From Tetrahymena elliotti 4EA (lineage: Eukaryota > Ciliophora > Oligohymenophorea > Hymenostomatida > Tetrahymenidae), in contig JH720309.1 of the NCBI GenBank assembly GCA_000231825.2, forward strand, positions 827,978-891,977: a stretch of DNA of 64,000 bases, written 5' to 3'. Each line of letters starts with the position of its first letter. Position 1 is the first letter of the stretch. The notes below the pieces were generated by a model. It saw only the letters and a list, made by a program, of their open reading frames with translations. It did not search any database and had not been told where the DNA came from. The position numbers were made by a program, and so were the translations under genes. Below are positions 50,627 through 62,902 of the stretch, piece after piece.

Positions 50627-52432
50627 TTCTTTCTATTATGCAAATTTATATTATTTTTAATTAAGAATATTTGCAAAATTTTATGTTTTTCCTATTAATT
50701 AATAATTATTTTTTGATAAACTTGTATTTATATTTTACTAGATACAATTTATCTATCTATCTATCAATCAATATTATTTATGTTTGATAACAAACTAGCT
50801 GCTATCTTTCTACTTCTTTACTCGTCTTTCTTGAATGAATAAATGAACATGCATATCTATTTTTCAATTACTTAATGTGTTTATCTATTTATTCATTTAT
50901 TGTGCTTTCTTAGTTTATTTCTAATATTCAGTCAGTCAAAGTTAATAAATACTAATCATTTCTTTTCACTTATAATTTAATTTCCTGAGCCAAACAATTT
51001 AATTTTTTTTTCTCATAATTTAATTTACAAATATTTATTTATATCTTGCATTTACTTATTTTTTTAGATATTTCTTATATATTACATCATGATTTCCTTT
51101 TCTACCTCATTACTATCTTTCTATCCGCTCATCCAACAAACTATGATTAATAATCTAGTCCTACCAAATATTAAAACTCATGCAAAAAATGATGATAGTA
51201 ATTATTTATGACCAACAGCTACATTTCAAACCACCTTAGTCTATTTTTAACAATCTAAAATCAAAGAAAAACACCTTTATTGATAATATTTGTAATAAAA
51301 AAATAATAAAAAAAGTTCTTTGAAAAATTCTATTTGGAAATCAAAATTTTGATCAAATATCTTTATTTTCTTCTATTTAAATAATAAGAAGAAAGTTTAA
51401 ATTAATTGTGAATAATAAAAAGATAATTATAGTTTACAAAAAAGTAGACAAAAAGTATACTAATTGTATCTTAACTTAAATTGACTAAAATTAACATAAA
51501 TAATCTATATTTTTAATGTTTTTGAGTCAATAAAAGCTAATATTTCAAAATATTTATTTTTGCTTATTCTAAAACCTCGTCTGTTCTTCAAATTTGTATT
51601 GTAACTCATCACTTACCCATTTAATTCATCATAAATTATCATATAATAATTAAATAAATATCTCCTTAATCAATTAAATAAACAAATATCCTAATAACAA
51701 TTACTTATTAAATTTAACAAAAAAATAGAATGCCTTTATTAAATTTACTTTTATAGCTTTCTTTTCATACTCATCCTCTTACTTTTAAAATATGATGGAA
51801 AGAAAAAAGACACATCTAAAATAAATTAGGATTTTATTTATATTTTAAAGCTTAAAAATCTGGCATATTAGGTAATATAATTATAAAAAATTTTTTAATT
51901 TAATTTCTAGTCCGTTCTTGATTGAAGTGAAGCCATTAATATTTTTAATCTAAAATTTTAGTTATTAAATATGTTTTATCTTTCAAAAACTATGACATTT
52001 ATGAAATAAATTAATTGCTTCTAAAAAAAGGTAAAAAAATTAATTTTTGAAATATTTTAAATTAAACCTTTAAATGGTAAAAATATTTAAGATATAATTC
52101 AGTGTTTGAATTGAAGATAAAATTTTTATAATTGATAGCAAAATAAATCTAATTACAATTAATTATTTTATGATGCAAAGTAAGAATTTTATTTTTCTTA
52201 ACATTCAAATTAGCAAAATTTTATTAAAAAGTAAAGCATAAAAAAGAGTTGTTAAGTAATACTCCTCTCAATCATAAAACATTGATTAATTATTTGATAA
52301 AAAAGTATTTGAAATTTTAAAGTAGAAAAAAATTTAAAGTGAAAATGAAATAATTTAAAACAATTTCAATAAATATTGAATATTAAGAATGATATTTCAT
52401 ATTAAATTACAAATTAATTTGATTTTATTGTT
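50627..52432. other. AT-rich intergenic region
   Basis: About 1.8 kb with TGA in all frames at short intervals and no conserved exon. It contains short TATC/AATC microsatellites near 50755. It separates the GTPase promoter from the 3' end of the phosphodiesterase gene. Confidence 0.5.
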
Positions 52433-53720
52433 TCAATCTTTTTTATAAATAGATTTTTCCTTTAAGAATTATGTGAGCAAAGCTGGTTCATCAGTCATAA
52501 TTCCAACACATCCTTTGAATTATAAACACTTTTCAAACATTTCACGATCATTCATCACCCAAAACATTACAAGAATTCCTCTTTGTCTTAGATGCTCAAA
52601 TAAAGGTTTAGCAATAAATGAGCTCAAAAGAATTCTAATAGCTAAAAAGTAAACCCTACAAGCTAGGAGCTGCATAAATCCCTTAGATTCCAATTTTTTC
52701 CATTCATAATGCTCTCTGTTAAAAATAGGAATTTGTAAAGATTCTTCTTCAACTTCACTGTATGGAAGTAATCCTATAATATATTTATTTATAATCAGTT
52801 TCATATATTTACTAGTTTTATTTGATTTAATATTTTAATTAAATTTATGTAGATATTTCTTAAAGAAATATAATTTAATTAAAGTTGATTTCGATAGTAG
52901 TAACAATTATATTCAATCTCCTTTCAAAATCACACATAAACTTCTAAAATTATTTATACAGAATGTTCTGAATATAAAACATATTCTACTTCTCTTAACA
53001 AAGACTTAATTTTGAACAAAAACTCATTTGAATTAGTTTAAATTAATTACCTGTGAAGTATTTAATGACCAGATCTTTTAAGCCACCTAAAGAGAAGAAT
53101 CTGTTGATGTTAGGATTAACTTCTTTCAATCTTTTAGACATTTGAGGGTTTTTGCAGCCCCAAATAGTAATATCTTCTCTTTTATGCTTTATTATAAGCT
53201 TATTCATCATTTAAATAAATTCTTCATTTGGTGTTTTTATCTCTATATTCATATGAACTCCAGGAAACCTTGTAAAGACTTCGTCTAAAGTAGGAATATA
53301 TGGGTTTTTATGATCTTTAGAATAAACCTTTCCACCAACACTAAAATCAAGATGAATCACATCTTAAAATTTAGGTAAATCTTTATAATTGAATTCCTCT
53401 GTTAATCTGTTAACTCCGCACATTCTTTTTAAATTATCATCATGTATCACTATGATTTGCTTATCTTTAGTCATGCAAACATCTAATTCTAATATATTTG
53501 TTCCTTCTTTTAATCCATTTTCAAAACTCTCAATTGTATTTTCTACTCTATGTCTTGACCCACCTCTGTGAGCAATATGTAATACTTGCTCTTTATTTAT
53601 TGCTTTGCTAATCAACAAAGACTTCCAAATCTTTTTCTTTTTTAAAATCTAAGGATTTTTTAAAAAGAAGTAAGAAGTTGCCCAATAAACAGTCAAAGCA
53701 CCTAAAATATACATTAACAT
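52433..53720 (-). CDS. Glycerophosphodiester phosphodiesterase family protein, membrane-anchored
   Basis: Two exons (53051-53720 and 52433-52773) give 1,011 nt, 336 residues. An N-terminal hydrophobic segment (Tyr-Ile-Leu-Gly-Ala-Leu-Thr-Val-Tyr-Trp-Ala) suggests a membrane anchor. The GDPD signature follows: Ala-His-Arg-Gly-Gly-Ser near residue 55, Glu-Asn-Thr, Leu-Glu-Leu-Asp-Val, then His-Asp-Asp, and the C-terminal Met-Thr-Asp-Glu-Pro. These supply the two catalytic His and the metal-binding Glu/Asp of the TIM barrel. The enzyme class splits glycerophosphodiesters (or lysophospholipids in membrane-bound forms) to glycerol-3-phosphate and an alcohol. Length matches the family. A second in-frame ATG lies two codons after the first. 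Confidence 0.9.
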
Positions 53721-54267
53721 TATTTAATTTATTAACAAATAAGATATAATTAATTAATTTGTTAGAATTCTAATTATCAATAGGATATTTCTTTACTTTG
53801 TATTCATAAAAGTTAAAAAAACCTTAAAAATAAATAAATTTTAAATGCATTTTCATTCAAATTTTTGATATATCTACAATTCTGTATTAATAAAAATATC
53901 ATCAAACAGAAATATTTTAAAAAACAAACATTTATTTTATACAGTTTATCTAATCCTTTATTCAAATTAAATTGAGTATTTTTAAGTAATTTAATAATTT
54001 TAAAAACCAAATTTCATTCATTCAGTCAAAATAAAAAACCAAATGTCTTAATTATTCTTTAATTTTGTTTACTCCTAAACAGAGAATAAGTTTTCATAGA
54101 ATTTTTATGGTAATTATATTAGTTACTTTCTGAATTACTCAAACATAAAAATACTAATTTGGTTACTTAATTTCAATTCAAAAACCACTAAAATACTAAC
54201 TATAATATCTTGATTTTTTGATATCCTTTTTTCTTCATATTTATTCATTTTTATCTTTTATTTAAAG
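53721..54267. other. Spacer between phosphodiesterase and LRR array
   Basis: No gene seen. It is the upstream flank of the phosphodiesterase (minus) and the left edge of the LRR array (plus). I found no first exon of the usual LRR type here. Confidence 0.4.
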
Positions 54268-55454
54268 TTTCAGCGGTATCTATCCTTAGGGAGCAAGATA
54301 TTTAGGCACAAGAATAGGTCAGTGTAAATTTCTCATAACTTTGACTCTAAAATTAAAGTAAAGATTGTTCAATGAATTAGGAAACAAAAAATTATTTTAT
54401 TTGTAAATAAAATTAGAATATTAACTTAGCAATTTGAATATTAAATATGTATAGATTTCTTTTTTATTTGATTTCTAATTAAATTAGTTAGTTAATTATT
54501 TTCTTAATTAATCACACAAAGAAAAATAATATAATTTTTGCTTATTTTAGTTGCTTGTCATCTCTTCAATAAAACACTCCAATACAAACTCAACCAATCT
54601 TTCTTTTTTGATTACCATTTTTCCTCCATATTTATTATATTCATTTTTATCTTTTATTTAAAGCTTCAGTAATGTCGGTCCTGAGGGAGTAAAATATTTA
54701 GGCACAGGAATAGCTTAGTGTCAGTCAGTATATCAAAAATTTGAAGCTAGGGTTAGAGTAAAAACATCATTTTTTGATTTTTAAACGAATTAATAAATAA
54801 TAAACTCTTTTGTCTGTTTATTAGATTAGATTTTTGACTAGTTATTCACATATTAAGAGAGTTTAAACTAATTTATTTTCTTTTTTTAAAACAATTTAAA
54901 TAGAAATTGAACCACTCTTTTTTTTGATCATCATTTCTCTTCCATATTCATTTTTTTATCTTCTATTTAAAGAAAAGATAACATTGATTCTATTGGGGTA
55001 AAAGATTTGAGCTCAGGAATAGCTTAGTGTAAGGATATCACAACTTTATCACTAAAGTTATGGTAAAAACATTATTTCTTGATTTTTCAATCAATCAATA
55101 TAGAATAGAATGCTTTGGCTGTTGTTTAAATTAAACTTTTGATCTAGTTATTATGGTATCAAATAGGTTTCAGCTACTTTTTGATTCACTTGCTAATTAA
55201 CAAACTAACTTAATTAATTTCTGAATTTTCACATACAAAAAATAACTAAAAGTTACTTACTTTCCCTTTAAAAAAACTCAAATACAAACTCAACCAATCT
55301 TTCTTTTTTTACCAAACTTACTCCTCCATATATATTTTATTCATTTTTTTATGCTTTATTTAAAGTAACAATACCATCGGTGCTTGGGTGCAAAACATTT
55401 AGCCACATTAATAGCTTAGTGCAGGAATATCACAACTTTGACGTTAAACTTAAT
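54268..55454 (+). pseudogene. Frameshifted LRR exon array
   Basis: Four repeat exons of the one-repeat type follow TTTAAAG acceptors: 54268-54357 (90 nt), 54664-54757 (94 nt), 54973-55062 (90 nt) and 55366-55454 (89 nt). The second carries a tandem CAGT duplication that throws its last third out of frame; the fourth lacks one base after Ile-Gly-Ala. The repeat is a subfamily of its own (Tyr-Leu-Gly-Thr-x-Ile-Ala-Gln-Cys). The introns are related to each other (each ends TTTTTATxxTTTATTTAAAG). No first or terminal exon of the usual kind is visible. Confidence 0.6.
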
Positions 55455-56722
55455 GTAAAAATAATATAATTTGTTGCTTATTAAATAAATCAATAAACAA
55501 TAGATTAATTTTTTTTTATTGATTAAATTAGACTTTTAACTTAAATATTCATTTTAGAGCCTTTTTATGTATTTATTCAGTTAGTTAATTATTCACTAAT
55601 TTAATAACTATCAAAATTAGTTGCACATAAAAAATAATTAAATTGTTTTTTGATTTAATTCTTTCCTTTTTTTGAAAAAAAAAAAAACACTCAGCTAATT
55701 CTACTCCATATATTAGTTCATATCTTTAAATAACCATATTTTTACTTTAAATTAGAGATCGACCTATTATATAAAATTTAAATGTAATAACCTATTATGT
55801 TAAAATCGTAAGGTTGATTCATTTTCTTATTTACCTTAGAATTCTTTAATCTAAAATTTGATCAGATAATTAACTAGATTTTCCACAAAAATTCTTAATT
55901 AATTAAAAATATCTAAATTTTACTAATATTTTTAAGAGTTACTCATGAAAAATTATGTTAAAACTTCATAAAAGAAAAAAAAATTTTATAATAAAAGTAT
56001 TGAAAGAAAAAAATTCTTTTTTTTTAACATAAAATAAATACATTAGGTAATTGAGTTAAATAGCACTCTATCAATGCTATCAATGGTAGACAGATAGGTA
56101 TAAAGGTTCTAGAGCTGACTTGGTTATTTTTGCTTTAGTTAAGTGATTAATATTAAGAAATTAGATTACTGGCTTTGTTATTATTGTTTGAGGTTTGAAG
56201 TGTAGGATTATTTATAATTTGATTTTTACAATTTTTGTTTTGATGTTTTTGTTTTTTTCTGCTGACTGTTTTTAGTTTTAGATTTAAGTAATTTAGAAGA
56301 AATATTAGTTTATAATAGTTTTCCCTAATATAAAATGCAAATTTATTTTTGTATGAAATTGGCCAAACTATTATTGATATGCCTACTGATTAGATCAAAT
56401 GTTTTACATAGAATAAATGAATAAAATTTAAATAAAAAGTTAATTTTAAAAGAGTATTAATCTAAAAATCTAATTAAAATATCATACACATTCAAAACAA
56501 AACAGAAAGTTAAATGAAAATATGATTTTAAAAATTAGAATAAATAATATTTATTTGTATTCATTATTTGCTTAAAAGGTTTAATTCAGTAATTATACAT
56601 AAAGAAACATAGAATATAGAAAATAATAAAATAATTTTGGAAAGCAAAGCAAATAGAATAATGGTGTTAACATTTATCTTTTCTTAGTGTTTGATTATTT
56701 AATTTTATAAAATGATACTATT
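55455..56722. other. AT-rich intergenic region
   Basis: No exon supported on either strand. It contains decayed continuation of LRR intron-like sequence up to about 55700 and an otherwise featureless stretch. Confidence 0.4.
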
Positions 56723-57435
56723 TCAAATTCTTCTAGCCTTTGCAAAAGCTAAGTAACCATTTGGTTCATAATAATATGTAAAGGAGAATGCCATCAGAAT
56801 AAAAAGCTTAATAATTAGTAAGATTGCAATGTTTCCACTAATTACAACACTTGAGATGAAAAGTTATCTAGAGTCATCTTCTTAGTTATTATTAGTACAG
56901 TTTTTATATTGATTTGAAATAGCCTAAATTTTATATGAAACAATTTAATATTTTTTATTAGTTAATCATAAAATTTATACAAATAGGATTTAAAGGAGAA
57001 TAGCTACACTCAGTAAAATGCATTAGCATGTTAAATAGATCAAGCTTCTAGACCATCCTTAATCTGTATCATAGCGTTTTATGTAAGATCTAAAATCAAA
57101 GATAGCTAAAAATTATTAAAAAAATAATATTATTAATGAAGAATGAAAAATTGTTTTTTACCATTCAATCCTACAATAACAATTTCAAAGATAATGAGCT
57201 GCTTAAAATGTGAACAGTTAGAATATTCTTTATAATTATCTATTTTGGTTATGAAAACGATCAGAACTACTACAAATAATAGAAAGCCCCATAATGACAT
57301 GACCAAAAAAGCTATTGGAGAAGAATTAACCCAAAGCGGAGCTGATTAGCCTCTAAACTCATCATTGGACTAACCAAATCCTTTATATGTTTATTTACCC
57401 CAATTCCACTTTAAAATTTTGCGAATTTGCTTCAT
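56723..57435 (-). CDS. Small four-span membrane protein, unidentified
   Basis: Three exons (57162-57435, 56981-57105, 56723-56923) sum to 600 nt, 199 residues, with consistent phases and TGA end. Hydrophobic spans lie at about 45-66 (Leu-Val-Met-Ser-Leu-Trp-Gly-Phe-Leu-Leu), 80-92, 112-133 and 157-178. Between the third and fourth is a polar loop with Cys and Asn (Lys-Asn-Cys-Thr-Asn-Asn-Asn). Both ends are basic and probably cytoplasmic, giving a tetraspan layout. I see no Cys-Cys-Gly motif, so it is not a clear tetraspanin. Similar small tetraspan proteins are common in ciliates. Confidence 0.7.
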
Positions 57436-58118
57436 TTACTTCTGAATAATTCAATAAACTATGCTTTAATAAATGGACTATCTATCTATAAAATTTAGTT
57501 GTTATTTAGATCTAATATTTGAATTCGTTTTCAATTATTCAACCTTTCTAATCAATTGTCTTTTTATTTGTTAAATCAATAAGAAACGTAAAATTAATCA
57601 AAAACATTTACAATTTAAGATTAAAATACTCCAATTAAGTAGAAAATTATTTTAATTAATTTAATCTTTTCAAAATAAAAATTTATATGAAATTTTTATT
57701 TTTTGAATAGATTTACTCAATTCATTATTTCTGTTAAAAAATAAGAGATACTTAAGAAAAAAGTAAATTAATTTTTGAATAAAGCTAGAAGTAATGACTT
57801 TATTAATTCAAATTCAGTAATTTTTCTTGGTAATACTAAACTGAAAGATATTATTTTATGAATTAACAAAAATAGCTTTAAATTTTGAAAAGGGATTTAG
57901 CATTGCAAAATGCTCGAATCTTTAAACTTTGGATTTTCTTGAAATTAATTCATTAAAGTTAATTTTTTTCAAGATGAATACAAATTTTATCAAAAATATT
58001 TAAAACAATGAAATAACAAATTATGAAAGTAAATGTAAAAATAGAAGTTATTTGAAAAGAAATAAGATAATTAAATGATTAAAATAATATAAAATGATAA
58101 AATTAAATTTATTTTATT
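57436..58118. other. Spacer containing an isolated LRR exon fragment
   Basis: At about 57892-57951 (plus) the text reads as the second half of a one-repeat exon: Phe-Ser-Ile-Ala-Lys-Cys-Ser-Asn-Leu-Gln-Thr-Leu-Asp. There is no usable acceptor, no donor and no neighbouring exon. It is a stray remnant of the LRR family; otherwise the spacer is empty. Confidence 0.5.
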
Positions 58119-61100
58119 TCACATAAATTCATTATAAATATATCTTTGATTTTCATTTTATCTATAAGATTTTGGTGATACTGATATTCCATCCACAGCC
58201 TTCTCTATCTTCCATCCTATTATATAATATTTCATCATTAAAATAGAATATAATAAAAAAAATAAATTATTGTCTAGATTAATTATTTATTATTAAATTG
58301 ATGAAAATCATACCTCTTGAAAGCAATTTTTTAAGGTTGTGAGATTAAGAACCAATAATAACTTAACTTGATTGCTCTTTCATAATATTTTCAAGAAGAA
58401 TTTCATTAGCAGTGTCAATAACTTTCTATTAAAAAATAAAATAATAAATAAGAATTTATTTTTACTCTTTATTTAGTTAATTAATTACTTATGAATTAGC
58501 AGCCAAAAGAGCTTAGCGATAGTTTAATCTAAGTTTATCGTTTAGCCCATAAATAAACCATTTAGTTCCTTTGTTATAAGGTTCAATATTTTTGTCAATT
58601 TTAGAGAATAGACTAATTTTAGCTTCTTTTAACTCTCTTTCTCTAAATAAAATGAATTTAAGATAGCTTGAGTAAACTAATTTAAAAAATAATTTTTACG
58701 TAAAATCTTTGTTTGTAATGTATTAGATTGCTCTTTCAAATGTTTCATATCTTTAAACAGTACTGTGATCTCTAAATGAAAAGACAGAGAAACTACCATT
58801 TAAGTCAATGTAGCAGCCAGCATCAAAAACACCATCAACACTTCTAATTTCTTCAAAATGAATACAATTTCTCATAATTTCACCAACTAAATGCATGACA
58901 GGAGTCTTTCCATCTATAACATCAGGCATTTTAAATGATTCTACAATATAATTAGTGTTAATAGGTAATGGAATGAATGATCTGCTGTATTTTTCCTTAA
59001 AATCTTTCAGTTTTTCACTTTCAATTATTATGGGCTTGACGAAATCTTTTTTTCAAAATATTATTTTATTTAAAAAAACAAATTTGGTCAAATATAATTT
59101 ACTAGGTTGATTAATTTTGATAGTTGAAGATAACAATTCGATTCTTTTTTATAAGTTTTTCTAGTTCTTTTTTTGACTATGAATTAATATACTCATTCTA
59201 TTCTTTATTTTTATTTTTAATATTTACTTAAGTTTTGATTATGGTTAAAAATATTTACTTTGTTAATCATTTTTTAATAAATGCATTCTAAGTAATAAGA
59301 TATTTTCTCTAATTCTTGTTTCAGTGAAGTTGTTTTAAGAACTTCTATAGCCAAGCTACAAACATCTTAAGTTTTCTTCATTTTGTCATTTAAAAAAAGA
59401 GCTCTGCTTAAACCAGAATTTGCATGGGCTATAGCAATATCCATAGGCTTTTCACCAAGGTTATTAGCATAAATACCAGCATAATATTATAATAACTCAG
59501 AAATTCTTTATAAATTTTTTAAATTTGGAGCTTTTTTAATTAAAATTTAAAAATTAAAATTAACAAACTTAGCATTCAATATTTCATTTTACTTGAAAGT
59601 AAATCATTCAAAAGACTGAAACTCTATTCTATGTATTTATCAAGATATCCTACAGTCATTACCAATACTTTCTTAATTTGATCTTTGCCTTTCACATCTC
59701 TTATTTTTTATTTAATTAAAAATATTAAGTTAAAAGTAGTACTAATATTATTTATTTATTTAACTGAATTTATCATTTTAAAACTTATCAAATTAAAATA
59801 TCTCCTAAGTTTGATAATAAAAAGTATTGATTTAGAAAATTCAGGTGAAAATAAATCTGGTTGGCTATTTAATGAAAAATTACATTAATTTAACTAAAAA
59901 GTATCTAACTTGACCAAATTAAAACATTTGATAAATAAAAAAGTACAATTTTTAGTAATTTACCTGAAGATATGAGATTCCATTTCAAATTTAGAGGTGT
60001 AGTTATCTATTAAGAAATCCATTTAATTAGTTTAAAGTCCTTATGATCCAATATGAGGGAACACAATGCAAAAGAGTTCTAAGAAATGATGAAGTTCAGG
60101 TTCTAAATCTGATATATCAAATTTAATTCTAACATAGGACATACCATTAGTTTCTTAGTCTGTAAACCAAACATTGATTCCATTAATAACTTGTTCTTCA
60201 TACTCAAATTTTTCTACAAGAGGTACTACATCACTAGTATTTAAAGAGGGTAATATAGAAACGTCTTGCATTTAGCACATTTCAACAAATAGTTATTCAT
60301 TCTATTTAAATTTAGATCTTGAATTAATAATTTGAAAAAAATAAACTTACTTCTTTTTATAGAAAATCAATATCTTAAATTGTCATATTTTCATGAACTG
60401 TCTTTAAGTAGTCTGTTTCTTCTATTTTAACATAATCTGTAAAAAGATTATCAGGAGTAACTATTGTTCTAATTCCATGATTATTGTTTAAGAAATACTT
60501 TTTCACTAATTATTAAATAAGTCCATCATCTATCTTTCTACGAAGCTTCTCAAAACTCTCTTCCATTTTCAATACCACAGTAGGGTCTTTATCATGAATA
60601 ATAAAAGGTATCATATTCTAAAGTAAATTCAGGCCAAAGTCAGCTTTACCCTCTTTTGCATTTACTTCCATGTAATGAATAGCAAAATCTACCATTTAAA
60701 TGCTTTTTTATAAGTATCAAAAAATTATTTACATAAAAATAAACTCATTCATTAATGTTTAAAGGATCTATTAATATTTAATCAGCTGATTAAATTAAGA
60801 TAAATTAGAAATATTTTTCTATTCTTTGCTGTGAAAAAATGAATAATTAAAATATTCATGAGAAGTACGTTTGTTAATTTTTCCCCTTTCAAATCTTTAT
60901 TTAAAGCTTAACACTATTCTAATAAGTTTAACTAAAGATAATAGATATTTTTTTCTATTTTTTGCTCTAGAAAAAGTGTTGAAAAATGAATGGTAAAATT
61001 ATTTATGAAAAATAATCATATTCAATTTTTCCCCTTTCAAATCTTTATTTAAAGCTTAGCATTATTTTGATAAGTTTAACTAAAGAAAATTCGATATATT

Positions 61101-62902
61101 TTTCTATTCTTTGCTCTTGAAAATTTACTTCAAAACGAAAAATGAAAATATTTTTGAGAGGCAATTATTTATTCCCCTCCCCTTTCAAATCATAATTTAA
61201 AGTTCAACTAAAGTTATTTAATCTTTGTTTTATTCTTAAAATGAATATAAATATCTCTTAGGAAATGAACTATTTTTTGTTTGAAATAAGAAAAGCATTA
61301 AATTTTTACTCTAGACCATTTTCTGAAATATCTTTCAAAATTTTCATGATTTTTTCTCCCATTTATAATAATTCAGCTTTATCATTAGAGACTTCAGCAA
61401 ATCCAAATGTAAAGGTTGCGATTCTGTTTGTAATATCATAGCCATATCCTGGACAGTATTTGTTTGCTATACCACTTTATAAGAATTCTTAGAAGAATAT
61501 TGACTAAGGCATTTCAAATAAGCAGTAACTAAGTACACTTAAAGCGAGAGTATCGAAAGGATTTTCTATAATATCATTGCACTTAAAAGTAATACCAATT
61601 GAGCCTTAGCTATTTGAAGGGCAAGTAATCTCATTATCTTAAATATACTATATCTCTTCTGGCTAATTATATGTATGATCTATTTTTTTATATTCTTTTC
61701 CTTTCATTATTGCTTAGTCTATGAACTCCAAATGCTTCGTAAAATCTAAATCACCATAAGAAAAGAAATTTGCATTATTTGGACTGTAGTACTTTTCATA
61801 GTATTCAATTACATCTTGATAAGATGCCTAAAATAATCCAAAATTATTTTTAATTTCAAGAAGAAAAACATTTCTCAAATGAAAGAAAAATTCATCATAA
61901 AAAAATGATTTTATGAAATTGCTAAAGAATAATTTACATTTCTGATTTATTAAACTGTTCCACCGCCTAAGTTGGAATAATTACTGCCTTTATAGATCTT
62001 TTTTTATATATTTGAGAGAAAGATATGGTCATGCATTTGCTCATTATTGTACATTTCTTCATAGGTTTTTCCTCTTAAAGAAATGGGAAGCTTTGGATTA
62101 TTCTCTATGTCATATTCTAATCTAACTCCTTCCTATAAAAAATCTAACCTTCTATTAAGAGGATAAAATACACTTTAAATGTATACACCTAATAGGTTAT
62201 AAAAATCTTTCTCATTTGTTGTTGAAAATGGGAAAACTGTAAACTCAGGCCCTGTCCATGGCTCACTAAATGTATTCATTGATCTTTTTTCTGCCATATG
62301 AGAAAGAACTTCTTTGACTGGATACATTTCACTTCCAGACATAACTAATCTTTAAGTCATCAATGGAATACCTGTATGAATACAAAAAAATCATCTAAAA
62401 ACATGTCATTTTTTACTCATTTAAATATATTTTCATATTGTTTTCTATTTATTTTTCATTTTAAAATTCCTTCGAATCAATTTATTTTTTATTTATTGTT
62501 TAAATTGCTCATTTAATCAACCAATTTGTGACAATTAAATTAGAATTTCTAATTTCTACCTTTATCGTCTTCTGCTGGAGTTCTTAAAATAATAGCAAAG
62601 GAGTTATTCATGTCACAAGAATCTAAATGAACATATCTTGCTTAGGTTACATTGTGTCTCAATGTATAAACTCGAATATTGAATTCCTTTAAAAATGTTA
62701 TATCTTCTACATGGAAGTTGCTTACAACCTATCCCTTTTAAAGTGAATATTAAACTCTATGCTTGCCTCTAAAAAGCTTTTCAATAATTTCAGTATCTTC
62801 TGGATTAAAAAATCTTGCTAATTCTGTATTTCTGTACTTAGGAATAAAACAAAATGACTTTTTAAACTATTTTATTTGCTGCTTTAGAACTCCCTTTAAC
62901 AT
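58119..62902 (-). CDS. M16C peptidase-like protein (presequence protease family), zinc site lost
   Basis: Twelve exons, 5' to 3': 62560-62902, 61938-62371, 61310-61827, 60351-60702, 59964-60301, 59593-59699, 59259-59530, 59103-59176, 58700-59045, 58489-58642, 58314-58425, 58119-58216; about 1,048 residues, the usual size. The N-terminus is basic and amphipathic (Met-Leu-Lys-Gly-Val-Leu-Lys), as for a mitochondrial presequence. Family landmarks include Tyr-Val-His-Leu, Arg-Thr-Pro-Ala-Glu-Asp-Asp, Met-Ser-Gly-Ser-Glu-Met-Tyr-Pro-Val, Asn-Thr-Phe, Phe-Pro-Phe-Ser-Thr-Thr-Asn and Gln-Glu-Gly-Val-Arg-Leu-Glu. Where active members have His-Ile-Leu-Glu-His, this one reads Leu-Met-Thr-Gln-Arg, so it cannot bind catalytic zinc in the usual way. 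Phases agree everywhere except between exons 8 and 9, where one base is in excess. Intron 3 (60703-61309) contains tandem repeats. Confidence 0.8.
60820..61210. repeat. Three tandem copies of a unit of about 120 bp inside an intron
   Basis: Each unit has TTTTCTATTCTTTGCT(C/G)T, then an Ala/Lys-codon-like A-rich part, then CCCCTTTCAAATC and TTTAAAG(C/T)T. Copies begin near 60820, 60945 and 61100; the last is diverged. They lie wholly inside intron 3 of the M16C-like gene. Confidence 0.65.

Noticed and set aside
52520..53618. Two separate small proteins, one GDPD-like, and an opposite-strand frame
   Set aside because: With TAA/TAG read as Gln and one intron they join into a single 336-residue phosphodiesterase; the plus-strand frame is its shadow.
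59685..59888. Plus-strand hydrophobic frame within the M16C-like gene
   Set aside because: It spans an intron and an exon edge of the minus-strand gene, has no start context and no family features.
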